Source: an uncultured bacterium
Lineage (GTDB): Bacteria; Muiribacteriota; Ozemobacteria; Ozemobacterales; Ozemobacteraceae
DNA length: 57,856 nt
Assembly (NCBI GenBank): GCA_900317935.1
Contig: ONIU01000030.1
Location: 1-57,856 of the forward strand
Direction of reading: 5' to 3'
Shown here: in pieces, positions 19,872 to 26,964 of the stretch
Numbering within the stretch: position 1 is the stretch's first letter
Layout: every line of letters starts with the position of its first letter
Made by a program: the position numbers and the translations under genes
The notes under the pieces: model-generated
The model's database searches: none
Told to the model about the DNA's origin: nothing
What the model saw: the letters and a program-made list of their open reading frames with translations, nothing else

Positions 19872-20596
19872 GGATGAATACCATTCAGCTTTCCTCTGAC
19901 AGCAAAGCAAGTGTTCAATTTAATCAAAGGCCCGCTCGCTTTCTTTTCTTTACTGCCTTTTCTTGCGAACGAACAACAGATATGAACAAGATATGGTCCT
20001 GTTCCGTCTAATTCATAAGGTTCGTAATTCAATTGTTTTTCTAAGTTATTATTAGTAAGACTTTTTTCAAGAGTCACTATTTTTCTGTTTGTAACAAAAA
20101 CAAGCAATTCATCAATTCCGTCTGCAAGTCTCTTTTCAAAATTTTTAGCTGGCTGACCAGGAAGATCGGAAACAACCTGTCTATACAAATCAGAAGTGCC
20201 GTCCTCTGCTTTTTTTAAAGAATATGTAATTATTTCTTCTCTAATGAAATTAGATTGCGGAGGTTTGACTTCTAAATCAAGCACCTGTTTACGAACAACC
20301 AATACTTTGCCTTCTTTTACCGGCTTTAATTTACCAACAACTTCTCGATTAACCATTTTAGGATAATCAATCCAATTAGAATTTCTTATATCACTTCCAA
20401 CAATAGCAAAAAACTTTCTCGCACTTTCGTTTACGCCAATATGTTCTAATGCTGTTTTTATTGTTTTAACTTCAGCAAAAAACAATTTGTATGCAGCAGT
20501 CATTAGCAAACAGAAAAGTCCTGTAACAATCATAACTTCTACTAAAGTTATTGCTTTCTTATTTTTATGAGAAGTAAAAAACATTTTAATTACCAT
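19868..20596 (-). CDS. PilW/GspJ-like pseudopilin
   Basis: A prepilin-type signal is present: KNKKA followed by ITLVEVMIVTGLFCLL. Cleavage after Ala would leave Glu at mature position 5, the residue that ordinary pilins keep. The protein is 242 aa, with one hydrophobic helix and a long soluble domain containing a phrase (DGIDELLVFV) similar to the GspJ/PilW class. The annotated start overlaps the upstream gene by 7 bases; an internal ATG four codons on (20584) is also possible. Its own stop overlaps the next gene as ATGA. Position in the middle of an I-J-K-like order supports the GspJ-like reading. Confidence 0.75.
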   Translation of the reverse strand: MVIKMFFTSHKNKKAITLVEVMIVTGLFCLLMTAAYKLFFAEVKTIKTALEHIGVNESARKFFAIVGSDIRNSNWIDYPKMVNREVVGKLKPVKEGKVLVVRKQVLDLEVKPPQSNFIREEIITYSLKKAEDGTSDLYRQVVSDLPGQPAKNFEKRLADGIDELLVFVTNRKIVTLEKSLTNNNLEKQLNYEPYELDGTGPYLVHICCSFARKGSKEKKASGPLIKLNTCFAVRGKLNGIHP

Positions 20597-21081
20597 AAAT
20601 CACAATGAGCAGTTACTATTTCAAACTCGACTGGAGCACCATCTTCGCTCGCTTTCCAACTAACATTGACATGTATCATTTTAAGACTTGAAGGCAAATT
20701 TTTATTAGTAGAAGGCACATCTTCTATAGAAACTTTTCTTTTATATTTTATGCCCCCTATTTCTATTTCAGGAACAAAACCTCCAGGATCTTTATCGTAT
20801 CGATTTCCTGCTGAATTAAAATCTGCTAAAAGAGTATTTCGCCCTTTAACTTTCTCATCATCAGAGCCAAGCTCTCTTGCGCGAGCTGCTCTTACTGCTT
20901 CTATAGCCTCATTAGCTAAAAATATAGCATTTTCATAGTTTCTAACTTTTTTTACGCCAGTAAAGCTACTTGAAATCAACCAACCAATAATAAAAACAAC
21001 AACCATAAAAAAACCAGCAATGAGAATTTCCATAAAAGTCATTGCTATTCTATGGTTTTTAATTTTATTTGTTCTTTTCAT
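20590..21081 (-). CDS. PilV/GspI-like pseudopilin
   Basis: Short prepilin-like protein of 163 aa. Basic leader, then IA followed by MTFMEILIAGFFMVVVFIIG: a processing site after Ala, Glu at mature position 5 and one hydrophobic helix. The segment ANEAIEAVRAARARELG after the helix is characteristic of PilV/GspI-type minor pilins. It starts the three-gene minus-strand operon and overlaps the next gene by 7 bases. The use of Ala instead of Gly at the cleavage site is shared with its neighbour but not with the pseudopilins at 24.6-25.8 kb, which use G followed by FTLIE or FTLVE. Confidence 0.75.
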   Translation of the reverse strand: MKRTNKIKNHRIAMTFMEILIAGFFMVVVFIIGWLISSSFTGVKKVRNYENAIFLANEAIEAVRAARARELGSDDEKVKGRNTLLADFNSAGNRYDKDPGGFVPEIEIGGIKYKRKVSIEDVPSTNKNLPSSLKMIHVNVSWKASEDGAPVEFEIVTAHCDLW

Positions 21082-21112
21082 TATAAATTATCTTAAGATA
21101 ATTTATTATACA

Positions 21113-21152
21113 AAAAAAATAGCCCGATTACCATAAAATCGAGCTATTTTTA
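21113..21152 (-). terminator. Terminator between exported-protein genes and pseudopilin operon
   Basis: Near-perfect stem with arms AAAATAGC..CGATT and AATCG..GCTATTTT, flanked by A- and T-tracts. It lies 10 bases after the stop of the 328 aa gene and about 30 bases before the first pseudopilin gene, so it separates the two minus-strand units. Confidence 0.75.
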
Positions 21153-21161
21153 AAATTAAAA

Positions 21162-22148
21162 TCAGAATAAATCGTTTGGATCTAACCCTGCTTCCATAAG
21201 AACCATATCGGGATTTCGGGCTGATGGAGCGGCTGCTCTACCAGATGAAAGATTTGCAGGACCTTCACAAATATTCTTTATATGTTTCGGATCTAAGCAC
21301 GGATTTTCAAGGGTTGAATTAGCAGGAACTCTAGCATCACCTGTAGGTATCCAAACAAAGTCGGGATGATTTTTCTTTGAATCACCTGTCCATTCGCCAG
21401 AGATAACATTACCCTTATCATCAACAAACAGATTATAAGTATAATTAACAGCAAACCACTTTGTGCCTAAGTATTCTGGCTTAACATCGTCATTAACAAA
21501 GTAACAGGTAGTTTTTACTTTCAGTTTATGGTCATCAAACCAGCCTGTAGTCCAGGTTGATTCAAATTTATAAAGCGGATAATTCCAAACCATGCGATCT
21601 GCTTCAATATCACAAACCATTGCTGTTTTCCCAGAAGCAATATTTTCAACTAGAAGACGATGGAACTGATCAGGATAAATGTCGTTCATATCATCATTAG
21701 GATTACCCCAATAGCGGTTTCCATAGAAATTGCAATAACAATTCATATATTGTTCAGAAAGCAATGCCTTTTGGTCTGCTGTATCGAAAGCAATTCCGCC
21801 TCTGTTTCTTGTAATTTTTGGTTCAGGAGTCAGAACAGCAGCGCCTGACCATCCATTGCAGTGACCTTCCCAAGGCTCAGCATTCGGATTATAATGATGG
21901 TTCTTTGGATTAGCTTCCCAAGCATGAGCACCTGGATTCTTTCCGCCAACTGCAACGACATAGTTATCATACTTTTCAAAAGGAGAAGGAGTATGCCCTT
22001 GCCAACCCTTAACCAAAAAGCCTTTTTTGCGGGACCACCAATCACCAGACCATGGAGCAGGCTTAATTTCACCGCTTATTGAATCAGCAAACAAAGCAAC
22101 TGGGGCAAAAGAAAGTGTCAAAGCCAAAAGAATTGATAGTTTTCTCAT
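21162..22148 (-). CDS. Exported protein, possible elicitor-type transglutaminase-like fold
   Basis: 328 aa with a clear signal peptide (cleavage near residue 21, LFADS). The segment EPWEGHCNGWSGAA (91-104) contains Cys97 in a context that reminds me of the oomycete/bacterial elicitor-type transglutaminase family, and the protein is rich in Trp and Asn around it. A His and Asp that could complete a triad exist downstream (HDPs not assignable by eye), so the family call is tentative. The start ATG overlaps the stop of the upstream gene as TAATG, so the two exported proteins are made together. Otherwise unrecognised. Confidence 0.45.
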   Translation of the reverse strand: MRKLSILLALTLSFAPVALFADSISGEIKPAPWSGDWWSRKKGFLVKGWQGHTPSPFEKYDNYVVAVGGKNPGAHAWEANPKNHHYNPNAEPWEGHCNGWSGAAVLTPEPKITRNRGGIAFDTADQKALLSEQYMNCYCNFYGNRYWGNPNDDMNDIYPDQFHRLLVENIASGKTAMVCDIEADRMVWNYPLYKFESTWTTGWFDDHKLKVKTTCYFVNDDVKPEYLGTKWFAVNYTYNLFVDDKGNVISGEWTGDSKKNHPDFVWIPTGDARVPANSTLENPCLDPKHIKNICEGPANLSSGRAAAPSARNPDMVLMEAGLDPNDLF

Positions 22149-22954
22149 TAGTTTTTACCCCCGTCATTATTCAAATATTCAGATTCTGGAACAAGACGAA
22201 CTTTTCTATCTCTATTAATTCCAGATATAGCCCAAGGAGCACCCTGCTGCCAGATTTGAGTAAGTTTATTGTTTGATCTGTCTTCATCAATTTCAACCTG
22301 AAAAGATTGTCCGGGATTTCTGGTAGCTTTTGAATAACCTGCAAAAGCATCTGCAAATTGCTTATCAGGAGTCTTGCTTTTTTGGGAAACACTTCGTTTA
22401 AAGGAGATTCCACCAACGCTTCGTATTCTTGAAAACTTCTTAGCATTAGGAACCGAAGACCTGTTGTAGGCACCAAAACCATCAGCAGACTGAGCTCTGT
22501 TATCTGCTCTAACTAATGGGAAAGATGGCAAATCATAGGGGATTGGTGTACCTTCCGCAACCAATGGTTCGGAAGAATAAGAATTAACGTCACGTTCCTG
22601 ATACTTCATTCCAGATGCTGTAGGATAAACATCTATAACCTTCATGGGTCTCAAGTCTTTTACTGAAAGCCAAAGAATAGCCTGATTCTTCTGACTGCTT
22701 CTGCGACCATAAATATGAAGAACGTAACATTCTTCACCATTAATAGACTTTTTAGCCCTAACATTGAATATCCACTGCATTGGAGGCATCCAGACATTTC
22801 CCTGATCTCTTAAATCACGGTAAGAAGCTTCTAGAACCCAGCGCTGACCAACTTTCCAACTGGGAACGAATCCTTCTTCAGTCCCTGCATAAGTGGAATT
22901 TGATATGATAATAGCTGTTAAAAGTAAAAAAATTACAATCAAATTTTTCTTCAT
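22148..22954 (-). CDS. Exported protein of unknown function
   Basis: The start at 22954 is preceded by GGGGG at good spacing and gives a proper signal peptide (MKKNLIVIFLLLTAIIISNS); a longer reading to 22984 lacks these. The mature part of about 245 aa begins with WKVGQRWVLEASYRDL, which resembles the opening of predicted exported beta-rich proteins, and has a Ser/Arg/Lys-rich stretch around residues 160-200. No family recognised. Translationally coupled to the following 328 aa exported protein, so a joint role in the periplasm or outside is likely. Confidence 0.7.
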   Translation of the reverse strand: MKKNLIVIFLLLTAIIISNSTYAGTEEGFVPSWKVGQRWVLEASYRDLRDQGNVWMPPMQWIFNVRAKKSINGEECYVLHIYGRRSSQKNQAILWLSVKDLRPMKVIDVYPTASGMKYQERDVNSYSSEPLVAEGTPIPYDLPSFPLVRADNRAQSADGFGAYNRSSVPNAKKFSRIRSVGGISFKRSVSQKSKTPDKQFADAFAGYSKATRNPGQSFQVEIDEDRSNNKLTQIWQQGAPWAISGINRDRKVRLVPESEYLNNDGGKN

Positions 22955-23020
22955 TTTAACCCCCGAATTTGCGAAGACGTACAATAATTCTAAGTAAAAA
23001 AATAGGAATCGTCAAGTAGA

Positions 23021-23593
23021 TTACAAGTTAAAAAAGGATTTTATCAAATAAATACTAAGCAAAACTATAAATATAGATAAAACTGTAGTAACTATAGGAT
23101 TCATATTATAGTGATAAATAAAGAATTCTTTAGGAGTAGGGGTATATTCTGTCCAGTGAAGCATACTCTGAACATGTTTTTTGTATTCCTCATTGGTCAT
23201 AAATTTTGAAGTAGTTTTGCCTTGAAGTTGATGTTCATGATATCTGAAAGACATCGTCTTATCACCTTCTAAAACTCCGTGCAAATAACACAACCATTCA
23301 TACTCACCCTTGTCATTACTTACCATATAGTATTCACAGTCTGGAGTCGGACCAACAATAGTTTTGTTTTCCAAATATTTATCAGGATATAAAAAGTCTT
23401 TAATTGCCTGTTTATAAGTGCACCATTTAGGAAGATTACAGGAAGTGCTTTTTATAAGTTTTTCAGTTCCAGCATTTAAAAGTTTTAAATTCTGCCTACA
23501 TTTACTGTTTATCTCTCTTCCAACATTAGCAGAAAACACTGCAGTTGAAATAAAAACAAAAAACATTATAAAAATAATTTTTAATTTTTTCAT
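23021..23593 (-). CDS. Exported protein with C-terminal membrane anchor
   Basis: 190 aa. Signal peptide MKKLKIIFIMFFVFISTAVFS at the N-terminus and a hydrophobic helix at about 166-187 near the C-terminus, so the middle should face the periplasm. That middle part has six Cys and the opening CRQNLKLLNAGTEKL, which resembles the start of the globular part of major pilins and prepilin-like proteins (C-x2-NLK-x-L), but no prepilin site is present. SD AAAGGA precedes the start. Function unknown. Confidence 0.65.
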   Translation of the reverse strand: MKKLKIIFIMFFVFISTAVFSANVGREINSKCRQNLKLLNAGTEKLIKSTSCNLPKWCTYKQAIKDFLYPDKYLENKTIVGPTPDCEYYMVSNDKGEYEWLCYLHGVLEGDKTMSFRYHEHQLQGKTTSKFMTNEEYKKHVQSMLHWTEYTPTPKEFFIYHYNMNPIVTTVLSIFIVLLSIYLIKSFFNL

Positions 23594-23612
23594 ATAACAT
23601 TCCTTTTCAGAT

Positions 23613-23678
23613 AACAGAACATCTGCCGGCAGTTGTCTGTTAACAGCTAACTGATAAGCGATGACAAAATTATCAGTT
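23613..23678. other. Pair of inverted repeats upstream of a 190 aa gene
   Basis: An imperfect palindrome is centred at 23627/23628 (CTGCCGGCAG core, arms extending to 23613 and 23641 with one mismatch and one bulge). A second, perfect 9-base inverted repeat AACTGATAA/TTATCAGTT lies at 23649-23657 and 23670-23678. No T-tract follows either in the direction of a gene, so these are not simple terminators. They could be operators or a small structured element. Confidence 0.45.
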
Positions 23679-23721
23679 GATTTTACCTCTAAAAACTAGT
23701 AGAATACTTGAATGTTCTTTT

Positions 23722-23795
23722 GTGTCTATAGCTCAGATGGATAGAGCCCAGGATTCCTAATCCTGTGGTCGCGTGTTCGAATCACGCTAGACACG
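23722..23795 (+). tRNA. tRNA-Arg (anticodon CCT)
   Basis: A full cloverleaf is readable: acceptor GTGTCTA/TAGACAC, D-stem GCTC/GAGC, anticodon stem CAGGA/TCCTG with loop TTCCTAA (anticodon at 23756-23758), T-stem GCGTG/CACGC with loop TTCGAAT, discriminator G. CCA is not encoded. It decodes AGG, in line with AGA/AGG use in this AT-rich genome. Confidence 0.96.
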
Positions 23796-23798
23796 TTT

Positions 23799-23831
23799 AA
23801 AAGACCCTTTTACAACAAAGGGTCTTTTATT
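23799..23831 (+). terminator. Terminator shared by tRNA-Arg and TPR gene
   Basis: Perfect 12-base stem AAAAGACCCTTT/AAAGGGTCTTTT with loop TACAAC, followed on the plus strand by TATTTTTT. It starts four bases after the tRNA. Its A-rich left side also makes it work for the convergent minus-strand TPR gene that ends at 23834. Confidence 0.88.
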
Positions 23832-23833
23832 TT

Positions 23834-24544
23834 TTATTCAGAGAAAACAATTCCCAACTTTTGAGACAGGTTTTTCTTCATTGAATCAACCCAGTATCCC
23901 TTATAGCCAAGTTTTTCTGCTCTGCTCAAAGCAAGATATGCTCTTCCATTGAGGTTTTTCTGAGAATAAGCCATAGCAAGAAGAATCTGATTCCAGCCCT
24001 TATTAGCCTTTAATCTTTCCAAATATTCAATAGTTTTATCAGGCTGATGAAGTGCCAAATGCAAAGATGCCATATCACAAACAACCATATCGTTTGTAGG
24101 GTTCAATTTCAAAGCAAGAGAAAATTCTTCAAAAGCATCCATATAAGAACCATGTCCAGCAAAGATAAGACCTAAGGCACGATGAGCATCTGCGTCTTCA
24201 GGAGATTCGTTCAACAATCTTCTAGCATAGCCTTCAGCCTTAAAATATTCTTCTTCTGTAGAACACCCCAATAATGAGAGATAAAAATATATCTTTCCAA
24301 GTTCCAGATAAGAAGCTGCAACAACATCATCTTTTTTTTCAAAATTTATTGCTTCTTCGTAATGGTTCCAGGCTGTTCTCAACAATTCAGCATTACCTAA
24401 TCTTAAACCATCTTCGACCATAGTTTCATAGTCACCTAACGGAACCCCTTCTACAACTCTTATGGATAAAGCCTGAGCTGAAATCGAAACTGTCATAAAA
24501 GCCAAAAAAATAATCAAGAATTTGATTTTATTGTCAATAGACAT
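23834..24544 (-). CDS. Exported TPR-repeat protein
   Basis: 236 aa with a signal peptide (cleavage near SAQA, residue 25). Tetratricopeptide repeats cover about residues 70-215, e.g. AHRALGLIFAGHGSYMDAFEEFSLALKL in two pieces around 125-155. TPR proteins serve as scaffolds; a periplasmic assembly role is plausible. The start has a strong AGGAGG. It is divergent from the pseudopilin operon at 24.6 kb, so shared regulation from the 76-base gap is possible. Confidence 0.75.
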   Translation of the reverse strand: MSIDNKIKFLIIFLAFMTVSISAQALSIRVVEGVPLGDYETMVEDGLRLGNAELLRTAWNHYEEAINFEKKDDVVAASYLELGKIYFYLSLLGCSTEEEYFKAEGYARRLLNESPEDADAHRALGLIFAGHGSYMDAFEEFSLALKLNPTNDMVVCDMASLHLALHQPDKTIEYLERLKANKGWNQILLAMAYSQKNLNGRAYLALSRAEKLGYKGYWVDSMKKNLSQKLGIVFSE

Positions 24545-24620
24545 TCCTATCCTCCTAATGGTATAACTACATATTATGTATCATGATATAATGATTAAAA
24601 TCTACTAAAATTAGTCAACC

Positions 24621-25217
24621 ATGAAAAATACTATAAAACAAATAAACAGAATAATAAAAGCCTATACAGGCAAGCGTAAAGGTTTTACTCTGATTGAAAT
24701 TTTAACGGTTGTATTTTTAATTGGAATAATCGCTTTGCCATTTACAAATATGTTTATGTTTGGAGTAAGAGGTAGCACAAATAATGCAGAACATGTTGTT
24801 GCATACAATCTTGCAAGAGAAAAAATTGAAGAAATAAAAGGTTTACCATTTGAAGCAGTAAAATCTGATTATAAGAACTTCAGAGAAGTTTTCCTCGATA
24901 GACCGAAATATGACGATGCCTACTACAACGAAGATAATTTTATATCTTATTTTTCAGATGTGTTCACAGAAAGTTCTTTAAAAAAATCAGAAAACGCAAC
25001 TTCTTATAAAAAATTAAAAGATTTATACCCTAAGGCTTATTTGAAACCCTTAGATTTATATCCAAACGACTATGATTCTCTCAGACGTGTAACCATGGTA
25101 GAAGAAATCAGTGAATCTGCTTTACCACCCAAACTGAAAAAAATTATTGTTATGGTATATAATAGTAAAAATCAAAAAATAGCAGAGTTAAGATCTTATG
25201 TAGGAAAACACAAATGA
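24621..25217 (+). CDS. Pseudopilin with canonical prepilin signal (PilV/GspI-like)
   Basis: 198 aa with a 20-odd residue basic leader and a canonical prepilin peptidase site, KRKG followed by FTLIEILTVVFLIG, Glu at mature position 5. After the helix comes NLAREKIEEIKGLPFE, typical of PilV/GspI-like minor subunits. Its stop overlaps the start of the next pseudopilin (ATGA). No strong Shine-Dalgarno is seen. This is the second pseudopilin cluster in the window, with a different signal type from the minus-strand set at 17.4-21.1 kb. Confidence 0.82.
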   Translation: MKNTIKQINRIIKAYTGKRKGFTLIEILTVVFLIGIIALPFTNMFMFGVRGSTNNAEHVVAYNLAREKIEEIKGLPFEAVKSDYKNFREVFLDRPKYDDAYYNEDNFISYFSDVFTESSLKKSENATSYKKLKDLYPKAYLKPLDLYPNDYDSLRRVTMVEEISESALPPKLKKIIVMVYNSKNQKIAELRSYVGKHK

Positions 25218-25837
25218 GTAAAAATCAGAAAACGGGTTTCACCTTAGTTGAAATATTAATGGGAATGTCATTAACAGTTCTTGTAGGTGGTATTTTATAT
25301 TTAATGCAATCGACAGGAATTTCTACTGTTAATAAAGGAGCAACTAAGCTACTTCTGACTTCAGAAGTCAGAAACAAGATGGAATATATTATTGAAGACT
25401 TAAGAAATGCAAAAGAAGTATTAGAAATAAAACCAGATTATTTAAAAATAAGAACATATAAGTATTCTATAGATAAGCAAGAACCAGGCGAAGATGCATT
25501 AGTTACTGTTGAGTATGAAGTTGAAAGAAATGAAAAGAGACACATTCTTTGGCGAAATGAAAATCGTGAAAACCCCAAAAAACTATTAACCTTTGATAAG
25601 ATTGACGAAAACATATTCAAACCATATTTTGAATTATACTCAGAAGAATCTCCTGTTGGCTGGCAGTATTATCCGTTCGATATGGTTTCCAATGACTCTT
25701 GGCAGCGTTCAAGAATTACATTTATCAAAGTATTGCTGACATTCTCTCAAGGCAAAGAAAAAACATCCTTAGAAACATCAGCAACATTAAAGCCAGCATT
25801 ATCTCGTTTAAGACAGCCTAACTGGAAATTAAGATAA
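25214..25837 (+). CDS. Pseudopilin (PilW/GspJ-like)
   Basis: 207 aa. Prepilin site KTG followed by FTLVEILMGMSLTVLVGG with Glu at mature position 5, then a soluble domain with MEYIIEDLRNAKEVLEI, where GspJ/PilW proteins have a similar 'DLRNA' phrase. It overlaps the upstream pseudopilin by 4 bases and is followed 51 bases later by ispG on the same strand. Confidence 0.8.
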   Translation: MSKNQKTGFTLVEILMGMSLTVLVGGILYLMQSTGISTVNKGATKLLLTSEVRNKMEYIIEDLRNAKEVLEIKPDYLKIRTYKYSIDKQEPGEDALVTVEYEVERNEKRHILWRNENRENPKKLLTFDKIDENIFKPYFELYSEESPVGWQYYPFDMVSNDSWQRSRITFIKVLLTFSQGKEKTSLETSATLKPALSRLRQPNWKLR

Positions 25838-25888
25838 AATACTAGACAACATTCATTAGCTCGAAAAACAATATATTCAGGTGGAAAA

Positions 25889-26953
25889 ATGATAACTAGA
25901 AGAAATAGTAAAAAAATATACATTGGAAAGACAGCAGTTGGTGGTGACTCACCCATTACTGTCCAAACAATGACAAAAACAGATACTAGAGATGCAAAAG
26001 CAACAACAGCAGAAATAAAACGTCTCCATATTGCCGGGTGCGATATTATCAGACTAGCTGTCCCAGACATGGAAGCAGCCAAAGCGCTGAAAGAAATATG
26101 CTTAAATAGCCCCATTCCCGTTATGGCTGATATTCATTTTGATCATAGACTTGCTCTTCAATCGATAGAAAGCGGAGTTCATGGACTAAGACTGAATCCA
26201 GGCAATATTAGAAGTGAAGAAAAAATTCGTGAAGTTATCGCGGCCGCCAAAGACCATAAAATTCCAGTCAGAGTTGGGGTTAATGCTGGTTCTTTAGACC
26301 CAGACCTTAAAGCCAAATATGGTGGTGTTACTGCCCAGGCTCTTGCTGAATCCGCTCTTAAAGAAGTTGCTCTTCTAGAAAAATGCGGGTTCGATATGAT
26401 AAAAATCGCAGTAAAATCTTTTGATATAGCAACTATGACCGAAGCAGTAAAAATAGTTGCCTCTTCTTGTGACTATCCCCTTCACTTAGGTGTTACAGAA
26501 TCAGGTTTACCAGAAGACGGAATTGTCCGTTCTTCAATAGGTATTGGTAGTCTATTAATGCAAGGCATTGGAGATACTATAAGAGTTTCTCTTACAGGAG
26601 ATTCAGCAGAAGAAGTAAAAACCGGCATAAGAATTTTAAAATCACTAGGATTAAGACAATCTGGTCCTACAATAGTTTCCTGCCCAACATGCGGAAGAAC
26701 AGAAATACCTCTTCAGAAAATAGCTAATCAAGTTAAAGAACGACTTGAAGGAATCACTGAACCATTACATGTTGCAGTTATGGGTTGTGTAGTAAATGGA
26801 CCAGGCGAAGCAGAACAAGCTGATTTCGGCATAGCTGGCGGCAAAGACAGCGGTTTAGTATTTAGACACGGAAAAGTAATTAAAACACTTCCATCTGACC
26901 AGTTGGTTGATGGTCTGATAGAAGAAATAAACAAATATTTAAACAAAAACTAA
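25889..26953 (+). CDS. ispG: 4-hydroxy-3-methylbut-2-enyl diphosphate synthase (flavodoxin/ferredoxin), IspG/GcpE
   Basis: Catalyses the penultimate step of the MEP isoprenoid pathway, converting MEcPP to HMBPP with a [4Fe-4S] cluster. The N-terminal TIM barrel shows VQTMTKTDTRD and GLRLNPGN. The C-terminal Fe-S domain has SCPTCGRTEIPL and VMGCVVNGPGEAEQADFG, containing the three cluster Cys and the conserved Asn-Gly-Pro-Gly-Glu. The length of 354 aa is that of the compact bacterial form. The start has AGGTGG. It stands between two pseudopilin genes and an exported propeller protein, with no other isoprenoid gene in sight. Confidence 0.96.
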   Translation: MITRRNSKKIYIGKTAVGGDSPITVQTMTKTDTRDAKATTAEIKRLHIAGCDIIRLAVPDMEAAKALKEICLNSPIPVMADIHFDHRLALQSIESGVHGLRLNPGNIRSEEKIREVIAAAKDHKIPVRVGVNAGSLDPDLKAKYGGVTAQALAESALKEVALLEKCGFDMIKIAVKSFDIATMTEAVKIVASSCDYPLHLGVTESGLPEDGIVRSSIGIGSLLMQGIGDTIRVSLTGDSAEEVKTGIRILKSLGLRQSGPTIVSCPTCGRTEIPLQKIANQVKERLEGITEPLHVAVMGCVVNGPGEAEQADFGIAGGKDSGLVFRHGKVIKTLPSDQLVDGLIEEINKYLNKN

Positions 26954-26964
26954 TGGAGACTTTG

